64,000 nt of DNA from Fibrobacter succinogenes (lineage in GTDB: Bacteria; Fibrobacterota; Fibrobacteria; Fibrobacterales; Fibrobacteraceae): contig CADAWC010000001.1 in assembly GCA_902791475.1 (NCBI GenBank), positions 99,408 through 163,407 on the forward strand. Direction: 5' to 3'. This document shows positions 1 through 8,553 of this stretch, piece by piece (position 1 is the stretch's first letter; each line of letters opens with the position of its first letter). Position numbers and translations under genes: made by a program. Under the pieces are notes generated by a model. That model was not told the DNA's origin. It saw only the letters and a list, made by a program, of their open reading frames with translations, and ran no database searches.

Positions 1-699
1 ATTTTAAACAAGTTGCCGTTTGAAACACTTGCCGCGAATCTTGGAACGGATGCTGCTGAGGAAGGTCGCGCAAATCTTGGAACGGGTGCCGCCGGGACTG
101 CCGCGAAAAATGTTGTAAAAAATGCGGCGCGCTTTACGCTTGTGAAATTTGCGGCTGCGGCGATGTTCGTTTTTGCGGTTGCATTGGTGGCGTTCTTTGC
201 CCAAAGCGAAACTTCCGTGATGAACGAACGCGTGGGTAGCGATGTCGCCTCTGTCAATGGCTCGCAAAATACGCAGGTTGCGCTTGCTGAAAATGAATCC
301 GATACGCGAATCAAGGGACTCGACGCCCGCATGGAAGTCTGGAAAAAGACTTCGGCCGGAATTGTCCAGCTGAACGATCTTGATTCTGTCGGCGAAGGTG
401 ATGAAATCCAGTTGCGCTATGCCGTCCCCGAGAAATGCTTTGGACTCCTTTTTAGCATGGATGGCAATGGCGCTCTGACTCTCCACATGGGCAATGGCGT
501 GAAGGCGATTGAACTTGCGCCTGGCAAGATGAATTCGCTCCCGTTTGCGTACAAGCTTGATGATGCTCCGTACTTTGAAAAGTTCTTCTTTGTAACATCT
601 CCCAAGGAATTTGCGGTTGAAGAAAATGATGTCGATAAGTTGCTTAAGAGAAGTGATGTGAAGGTGATTGGTTTTACTCTCAAGAAGGTGGGTAAATAA
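1..699 (+). CDS. Anti-sigma-like membrane protein with DUF4384-type domain (5' partial)
   Basis: The reading frame is open to the left edge, so the true start lies outside the window; a TTG at 13 is only the first in-frame start-like codon. A charged, Ala-rich N-terminal part leads into one membrane segment (FTLVKFAAAAMFVFAVALVAFFA region, near residues 40-65). A periplasmic domain follows with DUF4384-like features: a GDEIQLRY strand, a FSMDGNGALTLHMGNG stretch and a LDDAPYFEKFF motif. In other bacteria, one-pass proteins with this domain next to a caspase gene often act as anti-sigma factors or envelope sensors, which is inferred here. The stop codon overlaps the next gene's ATG by one base, indicating translational coupling. 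The missing N-terminus prevents a check for a zinc-finger anti-sigma domain. Confidence 0.55.
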   Translation: MLNKLPFETLAANLGTDAAEEGRANLGTGAAGTAAKNVVKNAARFTLVKFAAAAMFVFAVALVAFFAQSETSVMNERVGSDVASVNGSQNTQVALAENESDTRIKGLDARMEVWKKTSAGIVQLNDLDSVGEGDEIQLRYAVPEKCFGLLFSMDGNGALTLHMGNGVKAIELAPGKMNSLPFAYKLDDAPYFEKFFFVTSPKEFAVEENDVDKLLKRSDVKVIGFTLKKVGK

Positions 700-3017
700 T
701 GTTTATGATATCGAATAAGACTTTTGGGGTGTTGTCTGGTTTGTCTTTTGCATTGCTTTTTGTGTTGCTCTTGTTGGCTTCCAATGCCAATGCTGCAACA
801 GAATCGGGCCGTATCAATCGCTATGTTGTGGCTGTGAGTGCCAATAACGGTGGTGCTGGCCGTCCGATGCTTCGCTATGCGGAAAGTGATGCCCGTTCGT
901 TTGCCAAAGTGCTTAAGGAAATGGGTGGCGTGCTTCCGCAGAACGTGATTCTCGTGAAGGAACCGTCTGTTGTCGCCTTGCAAAAGGAATTTGCAAATCT
1001 CGATGCAAAAATTTTGCAGGATAAAGCGTCTAACGGCCGCGACGAAGTGCTCGTCTATTACAGTGGTCACGCCGACGAAAAGGGTCTCCGTTTGGGCGAA
1101 GAAACTTACGCCTGGAAAGACTTGCGCAATCGCATTGACGCCCTCAGTGCCGATGTGAAAATTGCAGTGATTGATGCTTGCGGTTCTGGTGCAATTACCC
1201 GTGTGAAGGGCGGTAAGGCGGTGCCTGCTTTTATGGTCGACCAGAGCAGCGACATGAAGGGCTATGCGTTTATCACGAGCAGCACGCAAGATGAATCTAG
1301 CCAGGAAAGCGATAAGCTCAAGGGCTCGTTCTTTACGCACTCGCTTGTGAGCGGGCTCCGTGGCGCAGGCGACTTGAGTAGCGATGGCCGCGTGACGCTC
1401 TCGGAAGCGTACCAGTTTGCATTTAACGAAACGCTCCAGAAAACGGAAACAACGCTGGGTGGCGCTCAGCATCCGAGCCGCGACATGAATCTTGCGGGTA
1501 CGGGTGACGTGGTGATGACCGATTTGCGTGCGACTGGCGCTGGACTTGATGTCGATGAAAATGTTTCTGGTCGCTTGTACATCCGCGATGCCGATGGTGA
1601 ACTCGTTGCAGAACTCAACAAAAAGCGCGGACGCGCCATGAGTCTGGGGCTCCCGCCGGGCAATTACACGGTGAATCTCCAGCACGATCTTGATTACATG
1701 GGTGCAACTGTTGCGCTTGTGAACGGCAAGCGTGAAAAGATTACGGCTGAAAATTTCAAGAGTGTCATGACCGAACAGACTGTGTTGCGCGGTGAAATCG
1801 GTGGCAATAGAATGTGCTCCAGCGGAGATACGATTGCATGTTCGCTTGATTCCCTGGATCATCATGGTCGCTTCCGTACCACTTTTAATTTCGTGAATCG
1901 TGATAAGGAACCTCGTAAGGGATTGCAGTTGGGCTTGCTCACAACTCATGCTAACGATTATATGCTCGGTACGCAGGTAAGCTTGATCGCAAATATCGCA
2001 AAAAAGGAAATGCATGGCTTGCAAGCGACGACGGTTATCAACGTGGCGAGAAAGCATTTTGAAGGTGTGCAGATTTCTAGTGCAGTAAACTATGCTGGCT
2101 CATTTTCGGGTTCGCAGATTGGTATGGCAGTGAACTTTACTAAAGACAAGTCTTCTGGCGCTCAGATCGGTGTTGTAAACTTGGCGATAGACACGCTTAA
2201 AGGATTCCAAGTTTCTGCTGGCGTGAACTATGCAAAGGCAACCAAGATGCAGATCACAGCTGGTGTGAATGCTGCGGAATCTTCGAATTTGCAAGTCGTT
2301 GCAGGTGTTAACGTTGCCAAAGAAACGGATGTCCAAGTTTCTGCAGGTGTCAATGCGGCTAAGAAGAGTGATATTCAGGTGGTTGCCGGTGTGAATGCCG
2401 CTCACGAGAACAACAAGCTCCAAGTCGGTGTTGTCAACTATGCGACAAAGGAATCTGGCCGTCAGTGGGGTATTGTTAACGTCTGTGCCCATTGCGAAAA
2501 GACTCCGGTCGGTATCATCAACATCGTCGGAAACGGCGTGTGGAGCGTGACCCCTTACATCAACGAAATGGGAGCGCTTGGCGGATCTGTCCATTTGGGT
2601 ACGGCTTATTTCTACACGAATATTGAATGGGCCGCATTCTTTAAGAAAGGGCATATCTTTAAGGAGTTCGAAAAGTTCTATGAACACGGTGTTGGTATCG
2701 GTACCCAGTTTGGAAAGTACGGAAGCCACTTTGAATTAGAATACACGTTCTTTAACGTTTATGACAAATTTGACTTTGACGAACGAGACGATTTCAAGAC
2801 AGGATTCCACCATCGCGGAAGAGTGGGCTATGTGTATCAGTTGTTCCCGTTCTTTGGCCTTTCAGTCGGCGCGACGCTGAACTTGACGAGCGAAGGCTAT
2901 TTGAATAAGCTGTTGCTCAAACCGCTTGGCGATTATCACGATGACGTGAGCTACAAAGACCATAAAGGTCGCTGGTGGCCGGGATTCTACGCAGGCCTTA
3001 CCATCGGACGATTCTAA
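699..3017 (+). CDS. Caspase-family (C14) protease with C-terminal beta-repeat/outer-membrane-like region
   Basis: A signal peptide or anchor (residues 1-32) precedes a caspase-like p20 domain. The catalytic dyad is readable: His124 in YYSGHAD and Cys161 in DACGSGA. After a PEGA-like linker (near residues 290-350) comes a run of imperfect repeats of about 16-20 residues with the pattern (Q/V)xx(A/G)GVNxA, about residues 420-610. These resemble the GxQIGxxN repeats of the LA_2272 surface family. The last 150 residues are rich in alternating aromatic strands (GVGIGTQFGKYGSHFELEYTFF) like an outer-membrane barrel. The gene overlaps the upstream anti-sigma-like gene by one base (TAATG). Role inferred: an envelope-located metacaspase-like protease under control of that sensor. 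The caspase call is strong; the barrel is by appearance only. Confidence 0.8.
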   Translation: MFMISNKTFGVLSGLSFALLFVLLLLASNANAATESGRINRYVVAVSANNGGAGRPMLRYAESDARSFAKVLKEMGGVLPQNVILVKEPSVVALQKEFANLDAKILQDKASNGRDEVLVYYSGHADEKGLRLGEETYAWKDLRNRIDALSADVKIAVIDACGSGAITRVKGGKAVPAFMVDQSSDMKGYAFITSSTQDESSQESDKLKGSFFTHSLVSGLRGAGDLSSDGRVTLSEAYQFAFNETLQKTETTLGGAQHPSRDMNLAGTGDVVMTDLRATGAGLDVDENVSGRLYIRDADGELVAELNKKRGRAMSLGLPPGNYTVNLQHDLDYMGATVALVNGKREKITAENFKSVMTEQTVLRGEIGGNRMCSSGDTIACSLDSLDHHGRFRTTFNFVNRDKEPRKGLQLGLLTTHANDYMLGTQVSLIANIAKKEMHGLQATTVINVARKHFEGVQISSAVNYAGSFSGSQIGMAVNFTKDKSSGAQIGVVNLAIDTLKGFQVSAGVNYAKATKMQITAGVNAAESSNLQVVAGVNVAKETDVQVSAGVNAAKKSDIQVVAGVNAAHENNKLQVGVVNYATKESGRQWGIVNVCAHCEKTPVGIINIVGNGVWSVTPYINEMGALGGSVHLGTAYFYTNIEWAAFFKKGHIFKEFEKFYEHGVGIGTQFGKYGSHFELEYTFFNVYDKFDFDERDDFKTGFHHRGRVGYVYQLFPFFGLSVGATLNLTSEGYLNKLLLKPLGDYHDDVSYKDHKGRWWPGFYAGLTIGRF

Positions 3018-3035
3018 AAACGTTGTACTATTAAC

Positions 3036-3147
3036 CTGTCATGCCTGCCTACCTGTCCTCGCGCCTGTCCTCGCTTGACGGGGATGACGGGGACGAGCGG
3101 GCATCTCCTGTATGCTCTTGTCATCCCCGACTTGTTCGGGGATCTCC
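3036..3147. repeat. Palindromic GTCATCCCC-type repeats (two copies)
   Basis: Two inverted-repeat units lie between the caspase gene and the TonB-receptor gene: a long decayed one (about 3036-3109) and a clean one at 3120-3147 with arms TCATCCCCGA and TCGGGGAT. The clean unit can form a hairpin and may stop transcription of the caspase operon, though no T-run follows directly. Related units occur many times in the window. Confidence 0.7.
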
Positions 3148-3257
3148 TTTTGTATGAAAAATTTTGAGTTTACTATAAATTTTTAAATTTCTCTATTATG
3201 TGGTAACACTTTTTGTACCTTGAGGTGTTCCATTGGGGAAATGGTTTAGGAATTGTA

Positions 3258-5714
3258 ATGAATTTTATGTTGAAAATTGTTGTTTTTGTGTCGATGATGG
3301 TTGCGTTTGCCGCAGCCCACGAAAGTATTATCTTCAATGGAATTGTTCAGGATGACTCGTTTGAAGCTCACGAAAAGCTGAATGTCGAAATTCTTGAAAC
3401 GGGCGAGGCTTTGCAGACGACCGTGGGGACGCCTTTTAGCGTCGTTCTCCCTGCCGATACGCTTTGGAACATTTGCGTGACGAACTCGGATACTTCTGGT
3501 GCCGAAAAGGAAAAATGTTATGAACTCCTGTATTTCGGTAACGATAGCTCATTCAGCAAAACGCTTGGCCCCGACGCCGTCACTATTGAAGATTCTATTT
3601 CGAACGGTCGTGTTGAAGCGCAAGCGGAGTCGAAGGAGCCTGTAGACTCTGCCGAAGGCGCGGCAATCTCCGATAGCACATCTGATGTCGATGTTGAAAA
3701 GCTTCTCGCTTCGGGTGGTACAAATTCCAAAGTGACCGAGCTCAAAAAAGTCGTGGTGCAGTTGCGCCGCCGCCCCAAACGCAAGCCGGGTGAATCTGTC
3801 GTTTCCGCAAAGTCCATCAAGCGCATGCCGGGACTTGCCGAAGCCGATGTCATTAAGAGCATCCAGGCACTCCCAGGCGTTGTTGCCAGTTCTGATTTCA
3901 GTTCCAAGATTTACGTGCGCGGTGGCGCTGCCGACCAGAATTTGTTCTTGTTCGATAATGCGGTCGTCTATTCTCCGGTGCATTTCTTTGGACTTTTCAG
4001 CACGTTCCTTGTCGAAGGTATTGACGATGTGCAGTTCTACAAGAGCGGATTCCCGGCGCAGTATGGCAACCGCTTGAGTTCTGTGCTCAAGATGGATGGT
4101 CGTGCGGGCGGTCAGGATTCTGTAGATGAATGGCTTAGCAAGTCAAGCATCAAGATAAGCACTTTTGCAGCCCAGCTCCATACAGAAGGCCATCAAGGTC
4201 CAGCTCGTTGGGTGCTTGCAGGCCGTACAACTTACATTGGCTACATTCTCGATTTGTGTAATGCCATTGGCCTCTTGGATTTGGATCTGGATTATGAATT
4301 CACGGACTTGCAGGGAACGTTTATGTACAACTTCTCTGAAGATACTCGTTTGAAACTCAGTTTCTATATGGGTAAGGACCGCTTGGAATTTGACCCGCTT
4401 TATATGGACTGGGGTAACATCGCTATTCCGCTTGGTATTTACCACCGCATCAATGGCAACTGGGATTACAATGCAACGCTTGCCTATAGCAAATTCTACC
4501 AGACGATGAAGGTGAGCGATCTCATGTCGATTGAAATGCTGCTTTATACCTTTGCGGGTAAACAGTGGCTGAACTATCGCGGTATCGACAATCATACGTT
4601 TACTTTGGGTTATGAACTTGAATACGATTACGAACGCTATCAAGAAAAAATGGCTTCAATTAGCGTTGCTGATATTGAAAATGCGTTCCATCACGTCGCC
4701 TATGTGCAGGATGCCTGGAAAATTTCGCCAGATTTGCTGTTGCAATATGGATTGCGTTTCAATTACCAGACGGCTTCAAAACATTTTGGTGTTGAACCGC
4801 GTGCCTCGTTGTCCATCAATCTTGATGAATCGAAATCGTTGGAACTTTACGGCGGTTATTACTTGCAGTACATGAATTCAATTGTCTATACCGATCAGGA
4901 AACACTCAACGAATTCTATTACCCGGCGACGACAACAACGGATGGAAAACACATCAAACCCGCTTCCTCTTGGCTAATGGCAGCGGAGTACAGCCACCGC
5001 GACCTCTTTGAAGGTTATGATTTTACCGCAGGCGTTTATTATAAAACGCAAAATAACTTGAATACGTTTGCGATGAAAAAGGATACTAGCGATAATTCGT
5101 CGTCTTCTGAAGAGCTTGTGCTTGCGGATAATTTTGGTACGGCAGATGGTTATTCATTCGGTTATGAGCTTTCGTTGCGTAAAAATAATGGTTGGTGGTT
5201 TGGTGGAATCAACTGGAGCCAAAGTATTAGCGTAGCTCGCGCGAATGATGGCTCTAAGCCGTATTTCCCGAGTTGGCATCAGCCGTATGCTTTAAAGTTG
5301 GATTTGGGCATTAACTGGAAAGGTGGTGACGATGCCTTGTGGCGTCACAAGAAAAAAGGCCGCTATTTCCGTTCGTCACTTGCGCTCAAGTATTCATCGG
5401 GAATGCCGATTAGTGAGTACAAAGGATATTACCTGCAACAGGAAATCGGGACGCAAAGGTATTCTGACGATATCGTAGTACTCCCGGGAAGCCGCAATGC
5501 GGGCCGCCAAACAGACTACTTTAGAATTGACTTGAAGGCGGTTGATATGGGTCGCGAAGGCAAATGGAACTTTAGCTGGACAATTATCAACTTAACGAAT
5601 CACGACAACATGTTCTTTACGTTCTACGATACGCGCAAGAATCCTCCGAAGAAAACAGAAATTACTCAGTTCCCCTTTTTACCGATTATGCTGAATTATG
5701 AATACTACTTTTAG
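3258..5714 (+). CDS. TonB-dependent outer-membrane receptor
   Basis: I chose the ATG at 3258 because AGGA lies 7 nt upstream and the encoded MNFMLKIVVFVSMMVAFAAAH is a good signal peptide; an upstream TTG (3213) gives no such leader. The 818-residue protein has an N-terminal extension, a plug domain with typical motifs (IKSIQALPGV, YVRGG, PVHFFG, SGFPAQYGNRLSSVL; about residues 190-280) and a long barrel region ending in an aromatic residue (NYEYYF). This class imports ligands across the outer membrane using ExbB/ExbD/TonB energy. The next gene encodes a DUF4249-like lipoprotein and an exb/tonB operon follows, so the three probably work together. The substrate cannot be told from sequence. 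Confidence 0.9.
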   Translation: MNFMLKIVVFVSMMVAFAAAHESIIFNGIVQDDSFEAHEKLNVEILETGEALQTTVGTPFSVVLPADTLWNICVTNSDTSGAEKEKCYELLYFGNDSSFSKTLGPDAVTIEDSISNGRVEAQAESKEPVDSAEGAAISDSTSDVDVEKLLASGGTNSKVTELKKVVVQLRRRPKRKPGESVVSAKSIKRMPGLAEADVIKSIQALPGVVASSDFSSKIYVRGGAADQNLFLFDNAVVYSPVHFFGLFSTFLVEGIDDVQFYKSGFPAQYGNRLSSVLKMDGRAGGQDSVDEWLSKSSIKISTFAAQLHTEGHQGPARWVLAGRTTYIGYILDLCNAIGLLDLDLDYEFTDLQGTFMYNFSEDTRLKLSFYMGKDRLEFDPLYMDWGNIAIPLGIYHRINGNWDYNATLAYSKFYQTMKVSDLMSIEMLLYTFAGKQWLNYRGIDNHTFTLGYELEYDYERYQEKMASISVADIENAFHHVAYVQDAWKISPDLLLQYGLRFNYQTASKHFGVEPRASLSINLDESKSLELYGGYYLQYMNSIVYTDQETLNEFYYPATTTTDGKHIKPASSWLMAAEYSHRDLFEGYDFTAGVYYKTQNNLNTFAMKKDTSDNSSSSEELVLADNFGTADGYSFGYELSLRKNNGWWFGGINWSQSISVARANDGSKPYFPSWHQPYALKLDLGINWKGGDDALWRHKKKGRYFRSSLALKYSSGMPISEYKGYYLQQEIGTQRYSDDIVVLPGSRNAGRQTDYFRIDLKAVDMGREGKWNFSWTIINLTNHDNMFFTFYDTRKNPPKKTEITQFPFLPIMLNYEYYF

Positions 5715-5757
5715 TTGCTGGTTAATAGTTTGTAGTTAATAGTCAAGAAGGTTTGTT
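5714..5757. repeat. TAGTTAATAG-type low-complexity repeat
   Basis: The 43 bp between the receptor stop and the next start hold repeats of GTTAATAGT (GGTTAATAG, then GTAGTTAATAGTC). The same TAG/TTA vocabulary appears at 41868-41967 and, in a related form, at 60742-60859. Confidence 0.5.
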
Positions 5758-7530
5758 ATGAATGTTTTTTTTGAATGTAAGAATGTAGGCGTCATTGCGA
5801 GTCACGGTAGTGGCGAAGCAATCTATAATGTTTTTTGTAGGCGATTCCTTTCCTCTCTCGTCTGGATTCTCTCGTCTGTTTATTTTGTGGCTTGCGATTT
5901 TCATGGCCCATGGGAATACTATCCCGAAGAGCGTGAAGTCTATACGGGCATTTATACGTACGGATACATTCTTGAAGGTGGAGAAACCAAAATTTGTTTC
6001 TCGAAAGTCTATGAACTTGATGAAGCTTCGTCTCAGGACTTCAGTTTCTATGATAGTGCCTATGTTACGGTTAGTGGCTTGTTTAATTACAACCGCAAGG
6101 AAAATAGAGACGCCACGATAGAACTTTATCATCATGGACCGAACTGTTTCTCGCAAAGCAGTTATGAAGGAATTGCTGGCGAATCCTATACGATGAACGC
6201 TTATTTTGTGTGGGATAGCGCTGGACAAACGGTGGCTTCAACCTATAAGGCCGTGGCTACGGTTCCGAATAGAATTAAAGTAAATGGCATGAGTGCTCCC
6301 CAACAGGATGGAAGCTACAAGTGGATTGAAAATCCATGGAACGATGCGTCAAGGCGTTTTTATCCCATTGATGATTTTACGATCGATTTTTTGGAATATC
6401 CAATGGATATGCAATTTATAAAGGTGGCTTTGGATTACGATAATTCAGTACGTGGTGTTCTCTCCATTATGAATTATGATATCAATAATGGGGAATCGCA
6501 AAATACGACGATGAACCAGATGTTTAAGGGGGTGACTGATGCTGATGAAACAGGTTATCGCGGAATTTCTATGCATGACCCGTTGGAAAAACAACAAAAC
6601 CTCGGTTTTTCGTCAAATCGCACTATTGCTGGAGTCAAGAATCTTGACACTCTTTACCTGATGAATATGATGCTTCCGTTGGGAAAAATCACGGTAGACT
6701 TTTATTCGACGGATGATGCGTATGTTGATTATGTGGATAAGGTAAAACAATCTGTGCAGGATTCGCGCGTTATCCCGGAATCGAATGTTGAAAATGGAAT
6801 GGGCGTGTTTAGCGGAATGGCTAAAACTCAGATAAGTATTATGGTCAATGGTGATGGTGTTGGCTTTTATCATATCGCAAATCGCAACTGTGCCAATGAA
6901 AAAGGGGACAATACAGAAAGTTGGGACTCTCGTGGGTGTAGACTTTATCAGGACGTGATTTGTTCTGGTGGAGTAAGCGAATTGATGCTTGATGGTTGGC
7001 TTGAAACGGATTTGATTGATGCTAACGAGCGTGCTGCTGAAATTTACAGGGATTCGGTCTACAATAGAGGTGAAAAAGGTTGCTATGCGTCTAATGTCAA
7101 GGCGGCGATGACGCTGGATACTACAAAATGGTCTCTCTTCTTGCCCGATACGATTAATGCCGAAGATAAGGCTAATGCGTATGCCGATGGCTTAAAACGT
7201 TATTGTGTCGCAAGTAATTTCGAAAGCAATCACATTGCAGATTGTTCCGGCTTGGAAAAAGAATGCATGGAAGACCCTGAAAGAAATAATTGCAAGGAAT
7301 ATCTATGGCTCTGGTGCGCGGATCGTGGCTGGGATTTTTATAGATACGATCAATGCCGTTCCGCTTTTGTGAGTCGCTACTACCTTCAAAATCTTAAATC
7401 TAGTGTTCTTCATCGTGAAGTGGAATATGAATGTCGTTATTGGTTGAACTATAGAGATGACGTTGTTTTCCGTAATCGTATGTGCGGAAATTGGTGCAAA
7501 GTCGAGGACAATCAAGTGAAATGTCAATAA
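5758..7530 (+). CDS. DUF4249-like outer-membrane lipoprotein, partner of the TonB receptor
   Basis: The 590-residue protein has a lipobox (VYFVAC) near residue 45. The following part (EREVYTGIYTYGYI, TKICFSKVYELDE, YVTVSGLF, GESYTMNAYFVWD, ATVPN) looks like DUF4249, a family of lipoproteins encoded beside TonB receptors in Bacteroidota; the match is by eye. The C-terminal half is Cys-rich. The only in-frame start before the signal sequence is ATG 5758, so the N-terminus includes residues encoded by a GTCATTGCGAG repeat (VIASHGSGEAI) and a TCTCGTCT minisatellite. No other strong start exists. It is expected to sit on the cell surface and help the receptor capture ligand. Confidence 0.65.
   Translation: MNVFFECKNVGVIASHGSGEAIYNVFCRRFLSSLVWILSSVYFVACDFHGPWEYYPEEREVYTGIYTYGYILEGGETKICFSKVYELDEASSQDFSFYDSAYVTVSGLFNYNRKENRDATIELYHHGPNCFSQSSYEGIAGESYTMNAYFVWDSAGQTVASTYKAVATVPNRIKVNGMSAPQQDGSYKWIENPWNDASRRFYPIDDFTIDFLEYPMDMQFIKVALDYDNSVRGVLSIMNYDINNGESQNTTMNQMFKGVTDADETGYRGISMHDPLEKQQNLGFSSNRTIAGVKNLDTLYLMNMMLPLGKITVDFYSTDDAYVDYVDKVKQSVQDSRVIPESNVENGMGVFSGMAKTQISIMVNGDGVGFYHIANRNCANEKGDNTESWDSRGCRLYQDVICSGGVSELMLDGWLETDLIDANERAAEIYRDSVYNRGEKGCYASNVKAAMTLDTTKWSLFLPDTINAEDKANAYADGLKRYCVASNFESNHIADCSGLEKECMEDPERNNCKEYLWLWCADRGWDFYRYDQCRSAFVSRYYLQNLKSSVLHREVEYECRYWLNYRDDVVFRNRMCGNWCKVEDNQVKCQ
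5792..5825. repeat. GTCATTGCGAG-type palindromic repeat inside a coding start
   Basis: A copy of the GTCATTGCGAG...GAAGCAATCTA unit lies within the first codons of the DUF4249-like gene and is translated there. The same unit is found at 10124-10154, at 10903-10933 and, inverted, at 49971-49998. Confidence 0.7.
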
Positions 7531-7621
7531 TTTTTTGAATAAATCATCAAACATGGTGACACTTTTGATTGGGTCAGGTGTTTAAATAATGTAATTTAGA
7601 GACAACCTATTTGGAATAGTT

Positions 7622-8458
7622 ATGAAACGATTGAATATATTGCCTTTTGCGGTCCTTGTTTTCTCGCTTTCGGGCCTAGCTTTTGCAGACTACGAGTCCG
7701 AAATTCGAGACTTGAAACTGCAGAAGGAAAAGCTGAATTCTGAAATTCAAAATTTGAATACTCGAATCGCGTCGACGGATTCGATGCTACGTGCAGATGT
7801 GTCCCACCGCCAGTTGCTTGAACAGCGCTACAAGGCGGATGTGGAACGCCGCAATTTGGAAATCGATAGCTTGAATGCAAAAATTCGCAAGGTGGCATCA
7901 AGCCTCCAGCAGGAGCGCAACAAGCAGGCTCGCGCAAAGAACAAAAGCGATAACGTGGCCGCAAAACGCCGTGCATTGCGCGGTGAACTTGCCAAAATCT
8001 GTAAACAGCTCGAAGTCCAAATTGCGCAGACGCTCCCGTGGGAACGCGACAAGCGCCTTGATCGTGCAAAATCCTTGACGCGTGAAATCGAAAGCGGCAA
8101 TGTGGCCGAAGAAGAAGCATTTTCTCGCATGAAGTCGCTCGTGAATGAAGAAATCAAGTTTGGCGATGAAGTTTCTGTAGTCAACAGCCCGCTCACTCGC
8201 AAAAATGGCGAAATTGTGAATGCGACAATTCTCCGCATAGGGAACCAGTGGATGGTCTATGTCGATGAAAACGGTGCCTCTTACGGTCGCCTGGAACGTA
8301 AGCTGGAAAACGATAAGATTGTCTATAAATGGAACGAAGAATTGAATCTTGAGGAACGCGCTGCCGTGAAACTTGCCATTGACGTGAAACAGGCGAAAAA
8401 GCCTCCTCAGATTGTGAAATTGCCTGTAAGTTTGTCTGTTGTGGGAGGCGTGAGATGA
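7622..8458 (+). CDS. DUF3450-like periplasmic coiled-coil protein
   Basis: A clean signal peptide (MKRLNILPFAVLVFSLSGLAFA) is followed by a long coiled coil (about residues 25-110, e.g. IRDLKLQKEKLNSEIQNLN) and a small C-terminal domain (GEIVNATILRIGNQWMVYVDENG). Size (278 residues), order and context match DUF3450 proteins, which head exbB-exbB-exbD-tonB-TPR operons in other Gram-negative bacteria and are thought to assist the TonB motor. Its stop overlaps an ATG at 8455. The start is ATG 7622, 91 nt after the upstream gene. Role in the energy-transduction complex is inferred from context. Confidence 0.7.
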   Translation: MKRLNILPFAVLVFSLSGLAFADYESEIRDLKLQKEKLNSEIQNLNTRIASTDSMLRADVSHRQLLEQRYKADVERRNLEIDSLNAKIRKVASSLQQERNKQARAKNKSDNVAAKRRALRGELAKICKQLEVQIAQTLPWERDKRLDRAKSLTREIESGNVAEEEAFSRMKSLVNEEIKFGDEVSVVNSPLTRKNGEIVNATILRIGNQWMVYVDENGASYGRLERKLENDKIVYKWNEELNLEERAAVKLAIDVKQAKKPPQIVKLPVSLSVVGGVR

Positions 8459-8511
8459 TTTTAGACGAAAGAACGGGCGCAGCCCTACAGACGAGAGACG
8501 AAAGAAATGGT

Positions 8512-8553
8512 GTCATCCTGAGCGGAGCACGTAGTGCGAAGTCGAAGGATCTA
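8512..8553. repeat. GTCATCCTGAGC-type repeat supplying a ribosome-binding site
   Basis: This unit (GTCATCCTGAGCGGAGCACG ... GTGCGAAGTCGAAGGATCTA) lies just before the preferred GTG start of exbB. Its tail contains AAGGA at 8544-8548, 5 nt before that GTG, so the repeat seems to provide the Shine-Dalgarno. Upstream of it (8464-8510) are copies of the minisatellite GACGAGAGACGAAAGA. Confidence 0.65.

Noticed and set aside
417..2057. A 546-residue open frame on the minus strand opposite the anti-sigma and caspase genes
   Set aside because: It is antisense to two well-supported genes and has low-complexity, His/Cys-rich content with no motif; a shadow of biased codon use.
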